Source: Microstegium vimineum
Lineage: Eukaryota > Streptophyta > Magnoliopsida > Poales > Poaceae
Direction of reading: 5' to 3'
NCBI GenBank assembly: GCA_022036555.1
Contig: CM039128.1
Location: 21,778,171-21,842,170, forward strand
DNA length: 64,000 nt
Shown: one piece after another, positions 35,781-47,298 of the stretch
Layout of the letters: every line of letters starts with the position of its first letter
Numbering within the stretch: the stretch's first letter is position 1
Notes under the pieces: model-generated
Told to the model about the DNA's origin: nothing
The model's input: only the letters and a program-made list of their open reading frames with translations
Databases searched by the model: none
Translations under genes and position numbers: made by a program

Positions 35781-37020
35781 GCACGTAGTCAGCTTCGCAT
35801 GTCGACTATGCCACGCTAGACTGTTTGCGAGAAGACCAAGAAACCAAAGAAGACCCAAGAAACTGACAAATCCTAGAAGTGGACTTCCGATCAAGTCGGC
35901 AACCGGCAAAGTCATCGTCAGAATAACTACAAAGCTCAAGAGAAGAGGTGGAAAACCAAAGTCCAAATTCGAGAGTGAAGCGCAAGTACCTCATGATGCA
36001 TTTCACCGCCTGCTTATGCGAAGTCCGTGGGGACGCCTGAAAGCATGCACACAAGCAGACGACGAACTGAATGTCCGGCCGAGTCGCTGTCAAGTACAGA
36101 AGCGACCTGACCATGCTTCGGTACTCCGTCTGATCCACCGCCTCTCCTTCCTCGTCCGCATCCAAGGCAGTCATAGTCGACATCGGTGTCGAGAGGGGCT
36201 TTGCCTCACCCATGTTAAACTTCTTCAAGATATCCTTCATGTACTTTCCTTGGTGCACAAACGTCCCTTCCCGGGTTTGCTTGATTTGCAACCTGAGAAA
36301 GAAAGTCAACTCTCCCATCATACTCATCTCAAATTCCCTGCTCATAATATCTGCAAACTTGGCAACAAGAGCATGAGAAGAACCACCAAAGATGATATCA
36401 TCCACGTATATTTGGACAAGGAGAGTGTCTTTGCCTTGCTTGAGGAGAAACAAAGTCTTATATACCGATCCCATTTTAAAACCCTTAGCAAGCAAAAAGG
36501 TTTTTAGCCTATCATACCATGATCTAGGTGCTTGTTTCAAACCATACAAAGCTTTGTGAAGTTTAAAAACATGGTTTGGAAATTTGGGATTTTCGAAACC
36601 GGGAGGTTGTTTAACATAAACTTCCTCCTCTATGTAGCCGTTTAAGAAAGCACTTTTAACATCCATTTGAAAAAGTTTAAAACCCTTAGAAGCCACAAAA
36701 GCTAGAAGGATTCTAATGACTTCTAAACGAGCTACTGGAGCAAAGGTTTCCTCATAGTCTATTCCCTCCTTTTGACAAAAGCCTTGAGCTACCAACCTAG
36801 CCTTGTTGAGCACTACCACCCCATCCTCACTTTGTTTATTTTTGAAAACCCATTTGGTACCTATGGGGTGGCAACTAGGTGGTGGAGGAACTAAGACCCA
36901 AACACGGTTTCGCTCAAAGTTTTCTAACTCCTCATGCATGGCATTAACCCAATCCGGATCCATCAAAGCGTGTCCAACATCCTGGGGCTCAAAAGAAGCG
37001 AAAAAAATCCGAATGAGCAA
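35780..37020 (-). pseudogene. pol: Sirevirus reverse transcriptase and truncated RNase H
   Basis: A 404-codon open frame (37020 to 35806) carries copia RT motifs: WVFKNKQSEDG, KARLVAQGFCQKEGIDYEET, FQMDVKSAFLNG, ALYGLKQAPRSWYDR and active-site YVDD in QIYVDDIIFGG. RNase H shows the SYSDDDFAGCRLDRKSTS region and ends SSRKQSSVA, where a TAG replaces the expected Gln. About ten residues later the homology stops (ADYV then unrelated sequence), so the C-terminal part of RNase H is missing. The frame is otherwise long and open. Enzyme function in vivo would be compromised by the truncated RNase H. Confidence 0.9.
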
Positions 37021-37110
37021 AGTGAGAGATATAGGACCTGGACCGCATGACTCGACAATGTCGCCGATGATGTTCTCTGGCGGGTGCTACCGCTGGATGT
37101 GATGGGGAGC

Positions 37111-38640
37111 CTATCTGGACGAAGTGGCATCCCCCTCGACAGCAGCTGGAGCTCCCTCAGGTGCAACGGGCACCGACTGAGGAAGCTGCTCGAATGGCCC
37201 CCATGTAGAGGAAGTAGTCGGATTGGGACCGTGAGCCGAAGTGGACGCCGCAGGGTCAACAGGGGCAGCCAGTGGAGTTGGCTTGGGATCACCCCATTCG
37301 GCATCATCCTGCTCCTCCTCCACAAAGATGCTAGTGTTCACCTCATCATCACCTGCAAGCTCAAAAGTTGTGGAAACACAGGGCATAGTCTCATCGAAGG
37401 TAATCTCACAAGTCTCCATCACTCGGTTAGTCTCAAGGTTAAGTGCACGATAAGCATGAGAGTGAGTAGAATAACCAAGAAAGATACCGTCAGAAGACCA
37501 TGATTCAAATTTATCCAAGTTACCGCCCTTTTTGAGGATGAAGCACCTGCACCCAAACACCCGTAGGTGACTTACCTTGGGTTGTCTCCCAAATCGCAAC
37601 TCATAAGAACTCTTCTTCTTGAAAGATCGGAGAAAAATGCGATTCAAAACATAGCAAGAAGAACTGAGTGCTTCGGCCCAATACCGCCTAGGAGTCCTAT
37701 GCTCATCGAGCATCGTCCTGGCCATCTCAAAAAGGGTCCGATTCTTGCGCTCAACAACACCGTTCTGCTGGGGAGTGTGAGGTGAGGAAGACTGGTGATT
37801 GAGACCCAAGGAAGAGCAAAGAGTTGCAAAGTGAGCATTCTTGAATTCTGTGCCATTGTCACTATGGATAGCTCTCATGGCATTCTTAGGTAGCTCATTT
37901 TGCAATCTCAAAATCAGATCTCGAACAAGTGGAAAAGCCTCATCCTTACTCTCTAAAAAGAACACCCAAGAGTACCTCAAGTAGTCATCAATGACTAAAA
38001 CAACATACCACTTCCCTCCTTCCGACCTGACCCGAGCTGGACCAACTATGTCCATGTGTAAAAGCTCGCCGGGCCGAGTGGTCATGATCTCAGTCATAGG
38101 AGGATGGGAAGCGGCAACCATCTTGCCATGCCTGCAAGGATGGCAAACCAAATCCTTCTTAAACTTCAGCTTTGGCAATCCTTGGATAAGGTCCATTGAG
38201 CTAAGCCTTGTAAGCAAGTCAAAACTCAAATGTCCCAATCTCCTATGCCACTTCCAAAGCTCGGAAGAAGAACCGACAAGAAGACAACGAGAAGGTCCGG
38301 AAGAGATAGCAAAATCCGCATGAAAAACCTTCCCGATGGGCAAAATCTGGCAAACAAGCTCACTATGAGAGTCCAAAATCCGAGAGAGATTAGGCTTGAA
38401 ACTCACTTCAAAACTGTCATCATGGAGTTGCGAAACCGAGATAAGGTTAAAATGCAAATTCGCAACCAAAGCAACATCATTGAGGACAAAAGAAGAGTTC
38501 ACTCGGATCGACTCTTGGGAGACAACCTTACCTTTACTCTTGTACCCGAATGTAATGTACTCGGTGTGTCACACTGGGTCGAGGCTGGAGAACCACTTGG
38601 CACTTCCGGTCATATGGCGTGAACATCCGGAATCCACAAG
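37111..38640 (-). pseudogene. int: Sirevirus integrase with preceding protease-linker region
   Basis: The 463-codon frame 38502-37111 starts in the region upstream of integrase (SSFVLNDVALVANLHFNLIS) and continues into the integrase zinc-binding motif (HRRLGHLSFDLL...CHPCRHGK). The catalytic core follows: LHMDIVGPAR (first Asp), IHSDNGTEF (second Asp) and GVVERKNRTLFEMA (Glu). The C-terminal part has the copia GYSTHSHAYRALN motif and an acidic stretch. The active-site residues all appear present. The protease is short or degraded: I do not see a confident D-[ST]-G motif in an open frame. A short gap of stops separates this frame from RT at 37020. Confidence 0.88.
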
Positions 38641-38903
38641 CCAAGTCTCCTCCAGTCCTCCTTCCTACATCAATAAAAAGACATAGGGTGAGCAAACGGA
38701 CCAACACTGGGGTTAGAAAATTGTGAAGGATACCAGTGTTGTCCCACTTGCCCAAAGAATGGGTTAGGAGAAAAACCAAACATCTCCTGCCCCACGGGGG
38801 AATAGCGATCACCACGATACAGAAAACGTGGTCCGCTAAAGAAGGGTGGAGTAAAGCCACCGCCACAAGGCCCGTAGTCGTATGGGTCATGACTGGTACC
38901 CCG

Positions 38904-39530
38904 CTAGGCACGACCACCACATGGTCTCGCCTCCCGAGGCCTAGCACCTAGAGGCATTGTACCTCTAGGCCTAGAAGTGTGCTTCTGAACATCCGGTTCA
39001 CGGACCCCAACTCGTGGGTGGTACATGTCCCGGTTGTTCAACTCAACCTGCCTCCGATCATCTCTCTTCCTCCTATAGCAAAACTCAGCCAAGTGCCCAT
39101 CCCGCTCACAATACTCACAATGGTACCTCACTACACTCTTGGTAGACACTCTCTTGTTGGGTTGGGTGGCTCTAGCTTTCTTAGGAAGGGGATTACTAGA
39201 GATATCTGGCAGGGTGTCAAGTGGGTTGCGAAGGTGGTTCGGTTTTGCAATCCACACTTGCTTCTGTGGAGTGGTTTTGGGTGGCTCTTCAAACACACCA
39301 TCTCTCACAGGAAACTCAGAGGGGTTGGTAGGCTTAGGTGGAGTGATCTTGGTAATCTTGGGAGTTGTGGTGGGTTTCTCATTCTCGCTCAAACCACTGC
39401 ACTCATCGATCTTACCGAACATGCTATCGTCCTTCCCACCTATAGCAAAGGCTACTCCCGTGCTGCCAGCCCTTTTGCATTGGCTAAGCATCATCCCCAA
39501 CTGCGTCTTTTGGCAAGACACCCAACTCAA
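38904..39530 (-). pseudogene. gag: Sirevirus gag extension with second zinc knuckle
   Basis: A 208-codon frame rich in Lys, Pro and Thr (TPKITKITPPKPTNPSEF) leads to CEYCERDGHLAEFC, a CX2CX4HX4C zinc knuckle, and an Arg-rich tail (YRRKRDDRRQVE). Sirevirus gag proteins are unusually long and carry such a second knuckle between gag and integrase. The start shown is only the first Met in the frame; the true polyprotein comes from 41244 and is broken by stops and phase changes. Confidence 0.8.
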
Positions 39531-39781
39531 GATGGACCGAAGGTATGTGTTTTATTCCTCGGTTCACATCTTGTCGTGTCTGCACGACGCGATCTCAAGC
39601 TCCAAAGCCTCAAGGTGATCTGACTCTCTAGTGCTATCTGAGATGACCTTCTCTAGCACAGCAATCCTAGTATCTCTATGTGCCATCTTAGAATGCAAGC
39701 CTAAGCAAGACTTGCACGCACCAAGTAAGCTAGGCCTAGCCTTCAGCTCACTGACCTCCTCAAGTAGAGGCCATACTTGTC

Positions 39782-41244
39782 CTAGAGAGTGACAAGACTA
39801 GACATGTGGATGGCACAAGCATCACACTCTACCTCCTCGGTAACCACCACTGATGCCTTAGCAAACTCTAGCTCATGCAGCGTGCTAAGATACTTAGCCT
39901 TGAAATCGTTCCTCTCGCACGCGGCACGCTTGAGCAAAGCATCCTGACTCATCAAGGTGTCATTCAAAGACTCAATCTCGAGAGAGAGGGACTCGACGGT
40001 GGGTGGTACCTCGGGTGTGTCGGAGTCGTAGTCGTAGTCGGGGCCTTCCTTGCGCGTGCCAACCTTGCCTTCTTCAATCGCCATGGTGCAAAAGCCATCG
40101 TGCTTGGCGTCGGCGTAGAAGCATAGGCTTTGAGCTTGTCCTCAACCTTTCCATTGGACTCATCATCGCTCGAAGAAGTACCTCCGTCGAAGGAGGCATC
40201 GATGTCGCTGAGGGAGGTGAGGAAGGCTCGGTGCTTGGCCTTCACCTTGTCGATCACCTTCTTGGAGGACCTTTGGTGGTAGCCACCCTTGGGCTTGTGC
40301 TTATCCTCGAAGCGGTGCCCGCGCTTGTCCTTGCGCTTGGTGAAGTCACCCGCAGCTTTTTTGGGGCAGTTTGCGATGAAGTGATCCTCATCACCGCAAC
40401 GGTAGCACCCCTTGGTCGAGCCACCACGCCGACGGTTCAAACGGTTGTTGTGAAACCGTGAGAACTTGGTGATGACCAAAGCGAGCTCATCATCTCCAAG
40501 AGCCTCCACTTGATCATCTGTCACAGAAATCAAAGACAAAGCGAACAAAGAGTGTGAAGGGTCAGAGGAGGAAGAAGACGTACCGCCGGGGCCAGAAACC
40601 AACACCATAGAGGGTTTCGACGGGTTTTCAAGCTTGGCCCGGGTCTGGTAGTCAATCTCCGAGGACTTGAGCTTGCTGAACAACTTGTCCACGGTCTAGG
40701 CATCATAGCTTGGTGACTCCTGGATGGCAGCCACCTTCATCTCCCACACCTTCCGATCAAGAGCATGCAAAAGTTTGATAGCCATCTCATGATCATCATA
40801 AGGCAAGTTGGCTCGATTAGCACACATCTTGTTGACGATAGATTGGAAGCGAGTGAACATTCCGTCAATAGATTTGCCGGCCAATTGAGCAAAGTTCTCG
40901 TACTCTCTACGGTACGTGTCGAAGAGTCTGGACTTGATCTGAGGGTTTCCCTCATGATATCGTACAAGTGTTTGCCAGATCTCCCGTGCCGTAGTGAGAC
41001 TCGAAACTCGCTCAAACTCAGGAAGAGACAAGCTTGAGAAGAGGATGCTATGGGCTCTTGCGTTTGACGCATGTTGCGTGATTTGCAACTCATTAATCCA
41101 AGCGCCAAAAACCACATAGTCAGCACTCTCAAAAATCTCCCAATACTTCGTATCAAGCCCTTGGAGGTAAGCGGACATGCGCACCTTCCAATAGGCGAAG
41201 TTTGTTCCATCGAAGAACGGTGGTTTGCCAGCACCTCGCTCCAT
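39782..41244 (-). pseudogene. gag: Sirevirus gag, broken
   Basis: The likely start is MERGAGKPPFFDGTNF at 41244, the usual opening of these gag proteins. Conserved parts follow: YWKVRMSAYLQGLD, AREIWQTLVRYHEG, MFTRFQSIVNKM. A stop at about 40696 closes the first frame; the next (40692-39964) has LSKLKSSEID-type sequence, a His/Lys-rich region and the zinc knuckle CYRCGDEDHFIANC (about 40390). The phase then shifts near 40085-40130 to a coiled-coil segment (MAIEEGKVG...SLEIESLNDTL, 40084-39782). It would be the capsid/nucleocapsid precursor. Confidence 0.85.
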
Positions 41245-41293
41245 GTCGCCTTCGCGGATCAAGAACCGTGTAAGGTGGAATGATCCGTAACCG

Positions 41294-41305
41294 GCTTTGA
41301 TACCA
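41294..41305 (-). other. Sirevirus primer-binding site, initiator Met tRNA type
   Basis: The minus strand reads TGGTATCAAAGC two bases inside the 5' LTR, one base different from the canonical TGGTATCAGAGC complement of initiator Met tRNA. Confidence 0.9.
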
Positions 41306-41307
41306 AT

Positions 41308-43248
41308 TGAAGGACCGAGAACGGTGACCAGAGGGGGGGGTGGAATGGGAGCCTCAAATTTCTCTCGAAATGTTCGGGCCACTCTTCCCAAAAACCAAAG
41401 CCAGTTGCTGGGTGCTCAACCAGCAGTGGAGGAAAAATCACTGGAAACCCCAAAACATAGGTTCTCAACGCCTAAGGAAAAGAGGCAAGAACCTAGGCAA
41501 AACAGGCGCAAACAGTGACCGTCGGATCACTTGATCAAGACCACCGGACCATAGCACAAGGTCTGGAGCCTTGGTCCGACGCTTCTGTAGTTGACCGTTG
41601 GACTGGTCCAACGCCCACTTTTGAAAGTCCGACGCCCACACAGAAACTAAACAGTGAGTGTCGAAGCTCCGGACCTCTGGTCCGACGCTCATAGTCGGAC
41701 TATGGGAAGTAGTCCGGTGCTCACTCCAGCCTCTGCGCAAAACAACACAGCAAGCTCCCTAGTTCCAGACTTTGGTCCCACGCTCACCGTCGGACTAACG
41801 CACCTGGTCCCACACCCTTTGCTGCTTGACACTTTAGCTGGTCAAGACCACCGGACCACTTGCAATGGTTTGGAGCTCAGGGAAAGTCGTTCGGAGGGTG
41901 GTCCGACGCTCTCGAGCAGAAACTCTCAAACCCGCAAAAACAGTTTCCACTCCGCCAAATCTTCCCAGAACCCAACCAAATGATCACCAATTGCAACCAA
42001 ACTTTGTAGGCATGATCCTAGTGCAGTTGGGGAGCTATCCCGAAGAAATAATCGCTCAATTTGGCTTAGAGAAAAGGGAGGAGAAGAGATTTAGGGAAAA
42101 GCTCAACAACGAAGAACTCCACAAAGAAAACGCCTGATCTACGCACTCGTGAGGTTTGAGGAGAATTCCTTCGGTGCAAAGAAGCTCCTCACGATTACGC
42201 ACAACTTGGTTCAAATGGATTTGCAAGAGCTACTCCCTATAAAGAGAAATCATCTCGGTAAAATAGGGAGCAAAAGCAAAACGCGAAGAACACAAGCAAA
42301 ACGGGGACACAATCACGAAATCGAAGCCACCATGGCTTACGGAGGTTACGGCCTCCGATTCCTCGCGACAAAATCAAGTTCTTACAAAGGTTGGTAGAAA
42401 CAACCTAGGGAAATCAGGAACTAGGGAGAGAGAGAGGGAGGGGCAAGTGATTAGGGTTCAAAACATAGAATGAGGGATACCCCTTCACCCCCTACTTTTC
42501 GGGCTTTGACTATTTCCCAAAGACCCCCCTAGATACATTGAATGAACTACCTAGCCTAAGCATTGTAGTCCAAGCTCCAGAAAATATCTCCCGCATTTTG
42601 AATGGACGGCCCCGCTTCTTGCCAGGAGTTGCCATCGCCTCGACGCAACCTCTAGGATTCCGCCACGTGCCATCCCCGCTTCCTCAGAAGCTCCGCCTAG
42701 GTTTTGAGGCCCAAATCCAAGAAACCCGCCACCGGTAGCTTTGGGCTCAACTACTGAACCCCGAGTTTTGTGACCCAAACTCGGAAACCGACGCGGATGG
42801 TTTTGAAGCCCAAACCACCAAACCACTCGACATGAGCCACCTTGTCCTTTCCCGGTCGAACTACGAGTCCCCTGAGCCTCCGCTCGACTCGCGCATCCAC
42901 CGTCTGGACTTGGTCAACTCGGTATACCTCCATGTCTTCTCGCATTTGCCGGTGCCATGTACTAGCCACCACAGCTAGTCTGCCGGCGCCCATGGTCCCT
43001 CAGTCCGAGCCCCACTTCCGCCCTTCACCGCTCTCAGTCCATCAGCACTGCGAGCCTCTACTCGACCTTCACGCCATTGACCACTGTCACTAGGCATAGC
43101 ACCTGCACACCACAAGCCGATAGACAAGCACATGTTTCTGCTTTTGCAGAAGTTAAGATAAGCCACTAAATCTAAAACACTCACGTGTTGGTAAATCACT
43201 CATCATCCAAGCTGAACTACATGGGTACTTATCCACCATGTGTTCGCA
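41308..43248 (-). repeat. 5' LTR of the Sirevirus (1,941 bp)
   Basis: On the minus strand it runs from TGCGAACACATGG to GGTCCTTCA. It matches the 3' LTR except for substitutions and indels, including a deletion after GGGTGCTCAACC (about 41420) that removes some 70 bp present in the 3' LTR. It shares the CCGAC/GTCGG palindrome cluster. Confidence 0.93.
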
Positions 43249-43789
43249 GGAAGAAGCTGCTAATATGGCTCAACTAGTGCTAGATCCAATGGAAGTTGTC
43301 TTTGAAAAACCTGCCGATGATGAAAGGCAGCATCTGAGAGCCTTGTTTGTCAAGGGCAAAGTCGATGGGCAACCAGTGTCAAAGATGTTAGTCGATGGTG
43401 GAGTGTCGATTAATATAATGTCGTATGTCATGTTCAGGAAGCAGCATCTGAGAGCCTTGTTTGTCAAGGGCAAAGTCGATGGGCAACCAGTGTCAAAGAT
43501 GTTAGTCGATGGTGGAGTGTCGATTAATATAATGTCGTATGTCATGTTCAGGAAGCTTGGGAAAGGTGACCAAGACTTAGTCAAGATGGACATGAAGCTG
43601 AAAGATTTTGAAGGCAATGTGTCACCACCTATGGGAGCCGTATGTGTCGAATTGACCATCGGCAGTAAAACTTTGCCGACGACATTTTTTGTGATCAGCG
43701 GCAAAGGGACCTACAATTTGCTTCTGGGAAGGGATTGGATTCACGCTAACTGTTGCATCCCTTGTACGATGCACCAAAGCCTTGTGTAA
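43249..43789 (+). pseudogene. pro: Tat aspartic protease region with an exact tandem duplication
   Basis: The frame resumes the Tat polyprotein after the Sirevirus (LVLDPMEVVFEKPADD). The retropepsin-like active-site segment MLVDGGVSINIM appears twice because 114 bp (43327-43440) are repeated head to tail without a mismatch (43441-43554). DGG in place of D-[ST]-G is seen in Tat proteases. The fold continues with VCVELTIGSKTLPTTFFV and ends with LLLGRDWIHANC, the family's C-terminal ILGRDW motif. The duplication keeps the frame but inserts 38 residues into the fold, so activity is doubtful. Confidence 0.85.
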
Positions 43790-44202
43790 TGGGTTGGAGA
43801 CAGAATTGAAGTCGTCCGGAGTGAAGTCCCGTCAATTGTTGAATCGGCAGAATCGGAGACCTATGAGCAGAGCAAGTGCATATCTGGTGAAGCTTGGGAT
43901 ACAGAATTCCTCAAGGTGGCCGATTACCAGATTACACCGATCCAAGCAGTCAGTTCTAAAGAAGAGATTTAATGGATCAGTTCGCCGATGATGGGAAACT
44001 TGGACAGGGGTTCAAGTCAGCCGATGATTTGCTAGAAATAGACATCGGTGATGGTAGCAAACTTAGGCCAACTTTTATTAGTGCTAAGTTAGATTCCCAA
44101 TGTAAGCAATAGTCGAGTGATTTATTAAAAGAATATAAAGATTGTTTTGCTTGGGATTATACAGAAATGCCTGGTCTGGAATGATCGATAGTTGAACATC
44201 GG
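43790..44202 (+). pseudogene. Tat protease-RT linker, degraded
   Basis: Between protease and RT the frame is closed several times (for example near 43786, 44111 and 44182) but recognisable remnants remain, such as the KDCFAWDYTEMPGL-type sequence just before RT at about 44140-44190. No separate gene. Confidence 0.55.
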
Positions 44203-45100
44203 TTGCCTATTAAGTCGGGTTTTCAACCACATCGGCAACCAGCGCGCCGGTGTAACCCTACTGTGCTACCCGATATTAAAGCTGAGATTACGAAGTTAAT
44301 CGAAGTTGGATTTATTCGGCAATGCCGATATGCCGAATGGATTTCTAATGTGGTTCCTGTATATAAGAAGAACATAAAACTTTGTGTTTGTATTGATTTC
44401 AGGAATCTCAATAAAGCTACGCCGATGGACAGCTATCCAATGCTTGTTGCCGATCTACTAGTTGATGCTTCTACTGGACATAAAATTATCAGTTTTATGG
44501 ATGGTAATGCTAGATATAATCAAATATTAATGGCTAAAGAAGATATATCCAAAACTGCTTTTAGGTGTCCAGGTCACGTCAGTTTGTTTGAGTGGATCGT
44601 AATGACTTTTGGGTTGAAGAACGCCGGTGCTACTTATCAAAGAGCGATGAATTTCATTTTTCATAAGTACATCGGTACGTTGGTCGAAATATATATCGAT
44701 GATGTGGTGGTTAAGTCCGGAGACTTTGAAAAGCATCTTGCCGATCTGCGGAAGATTCTGGAGTGCACAAGGGAGCATGGGTTAAAGATGAATCCAAATA
44801 AGTGCGCGTTTGGCGTATCGGCAGGTAAATTCTTAGGGTTCATGGTGCATCAAAGGGGCATACAGATCGGCAGAAAATCTATTGATGCAATTAACAAAGT
44901 GGTTGCTCCTACGAACAAGACTGAGTTGCAATCTTTGATCGACAAGATTAATTTTATTAGAAGATTTATATCTAATATGTCTGGGAAGATTAAGTCTTTT
45001 AGCCCATTGCTGAAGCTAAAGGCTGGTCAGGAATTTGTGTGGGGAGAAGAGCAGCAATCGGCTTTGGAAGAAATTAAGAGGTAGCTGGTGAATCCTCCGG
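44203..45100 (+). pseudogene. pol: Tat reverse transcriptase
   Basis: A 293-codon open frame holds the Ty3/gypsy RT motifs: EITKLIEVGFIRQCRYAEWI, LCVCIDFRNLNKATPMD, FMDGNARYNQI, TFGLKNAGATYQRAM and the active site YIDD in VEIYIDDVVVKSG. The thumb region has FLGFMVHQRGIQIG and INFIRRFISNM. A TAG closes it at 45082-45084 in a QL-type context. It would copy the element RNA. Confidence 0.9.
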
Positions 45101-45101
45101 T

Positions 45102-45488
45102 TTGATTCCACCTCGACATGGGAAACCCTTCAGATTGTATTTGTTTGCCGATGATGGTGTTATCGGGTTAGCCTTGATTCAAGAATTTGAAGGGAGAGAA
45201 TGTGTGATTTATTATTTGAGTAGAAGGCTGGTGGATGCGGAAACCAGGTATTCGGCCGTTGAGAAATTAGGTTTATGTCTATACTTCTCTTGTACCAAGT
45301 TTAGGCATTATTTGCTATCGGCCGAGTGTACTATCATATGCAAGGATGATGTGGTCAAGTATATGGTATCAATGCCGATATTGAGCGGAAGAATCGGCAA
45401 GTGGATTTTGGCGTTGTCTGAATTTGATCTTAGCTATGAATCAACTAAGGCAGTTAAAGGGCAGGTGATGGCCGATTTTGTTACTTAG
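45102..45488 (+). pseudogene. Tat first (ancestral) RNase H domain, degenerate
   Basis: The segment reads LYLFADDGVIGLALIQEF, CVIYYLSRRLVDAETRYSAVEKLGLCL and KAVKGQVMADFVT, recognisable as the Ty3/gypsy RNase H. The usual acidic positions are partly altered, as is typical of the first RNase H in Tat elements, which acts mostly as a connection domain. A TAG ends the frame at 45486-45488. Confidence 0.8.
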
Positions 45489-45512
45489 CATTGCGGTACG
45501 CTAAATTCAGTA

Positions 45513-45812
45513 GAGATTGCTCCTTGGACTTTGTTCTTTGATGGTTCCACATGTAAGGAGGGAGCAGGCATCGGCGTTATCTTAGTTTCACCCCGAGGGA
45601 AAAAGCATGAAATCTCATTGCTGATTGTTGCTACTTCGACGAATAATCAGGCTGAGTGCCAGGCGTTACTGAAGGGGTTGGAGTTGCTCAGGGAAGTGTG
45701 TGCCAATGCCGTGGAAATCTTTGGCGATTCTATGTTAGTAATCAATCAATTGGTTGGAACATATGAGTGCCGAAGTGATATTTTGATTGCATATCATGGG
45801 AAGTGCTTGTAG
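45513..45812 (+). pseudogene. Tat second (archaeal-type) RNase H domain
   Basis: The FFDGSTCKEGAGIGVIL, NNQAECQALLKGLELL and IFGDSMLVINQL motifs give the D, E and D active-site residues of a separately acquired RNase H. A second RNase H between the first one and integrase is a signature of the Tat lineage. The frame closes at 45810-45812. Confidence 0.85.
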
Positions 45813-47207
45813 TTATTAAAGGGATTCAGAGAATATCGTCTTGAACACATTCCTAGGTTGCATAATGAAGAAGCCAATCGATTGGTGCAACATGCTTCGG
45901 GATATCAGCCGATTCAAGAGGTAATGACATCGGTAATGGTTGCCAATGACTAGAGAAAAGAGATTGCCGATTACTTAAGAGATCCGTCTAGGAAAGTTGA
46001 AAGACGGTTGAGGTTTTAGGCTACAAAGTATGTGCTCCTTGATGACGAATTGTATTATCGTACAATTGATGGAGTTTTACTCAGATGCCTTAATGGAGAG
46101 GAATCGAAGATGTTGATGGGTGAGATTCATGAAGGGGTATGTGGAGCGCACGAATCGGCGTTCAAAATGAAGTGGATGATTAGGCGAAATGGATATTATT
46201 GACAGACAATTCTTGAGGATTGTTTTGAGTACTTCAAAGGGTGTCAAGATTGTCAGAAGTTCGATAATATTCAGAGGGCGCCTGCATCGGCAATGAATCC
46301 TATAATCAAGCCTTGGCTGTTTAGAGGATGGGCCATTGATCTCATCGGCCAAATTTACCCACCATCGAGCAAAGGACATAAATTTATACTCGTTGCTACT
46401 GATTATTTCACAAAGTGGGTTTAATCTATTCCTTTGAAGAACGTGACATCGGCAAACATGATAGATTTCGTGAAAGAGCATAATTTTTACCGATTTGAAA
46501 TTCCTCAGACTATTACGACTAATCAAGGAACCATGTTCATGTCGGGGGAGTTTGATGAATTTGCTATCAGTATGGGGTTTAAGGTGTTGAATTATTCTCC
46601 TTATTATGCTCAAGCTAATGGTCAGGCCGAAGCAACTAATAAAGGAATAATCAAGCTCATCAAGCGCAAGATTGAAGAAAACCCTAGAAAATGACATATA
46701 GTACTAAATGAAGCTTTGTGGGCGTATCGGATGGTGTGTCATGGTGCTACTAAGGTTTCGCCATATCAATTAGTATACGGACATGATGCTGTCCTGCCTT
46801 GGGAAATTAAGACTAGTTCTAGGCGATTGTTTTCCCAAGACCAATTGATAGCCGATGAGTATGACGTCCTTATGAGAGATGAGTTAGAAGATCTAGTGGG
46901 TCATCGGTTAAGAGCTCTAATCAGTATCGAAGAAAACAAGAAGAGGGTTGCGAGATGGTATAACAAGAAGGTAAAGGTGAAAGAGTTTGCCGACGATGAT
47001 TTGATGTGGAAACTGATTTTACCGATTGGAACCAAGAATTTGAAGTTTGGGAAGTGGTCTCCTAATTGGGAAGGTCCTTTTCGAATAAATCACTTTGTTC
47101 CTGGCAACGCTTACATTTTGGAAACTCTCGAAGAAGTTGCATTTTCCAGAGCAATCAATGGTAAATATTTGAAAAAATATTATCCTAGTATCTGGATAGA
47201 TGCATAA
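45813..47207 (+). pseudogene. int: Tat integrase
   Basis: The zinc-binding part (HESAFKMKW...CQDCQKF) and the catalytic core are present: WAIDLIGQIYPPSS (first Asp), TTNQGTMF at the second site and GQAEATNKG (Glu). At the second catalytic site the expected Asp is Asn. In-frame stops occur near 46200, 46423 and 46692. The C-terminal frame 46716-47207 is open (WAYRMVCHGATKVSPYQLVYG; ends LKKYYPSIWIDA) and its end defines the end of pol. The enzyme would be inactive even without the stops. Confidence 0.88.
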
Positions 47208-47298
47208 AGTAATACAAATGTAAGTACCGATGATAAAGTCGTTATGCGAAACGTTATATTACAACAGTCATCAAGATCACGGTTATCGGTACAACAAA

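Larger units (their letters stand above)
32438..43248 (-). mobile_element. Full-length Sirevirus (Ty1/copia, Maximus/SIRE lineage), TSD GGAAG
   Basis: Both LTRs are present (5' LTR 41308-43248, 3' LTR 32438-34412 on the minus strand) and GGAAG duplications flank the unit (32433-32437 and 43249-43253). The minus strand reads LTR, PBS, gag with a long coiled-coil/zinc-knuckle extension, integrase, RT, truncated RNase H, spacer with several PPT-like motifs, LTR. The integrase-before-RT order defines Ty1/copia. The large gag with two zinc knuckles and multiplied PPT motifs point to Sireviruses. The same family left the solo LTR at 25157-27122. Confidence 0.93.

Noticed and set aside
46077..46697. 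206-codon minus-strand frame opposite the Tat integrase
   Set aside because: It is the shadow of the conserved integrase on the plus strand and shares no motif with the real antisense gene downstream.
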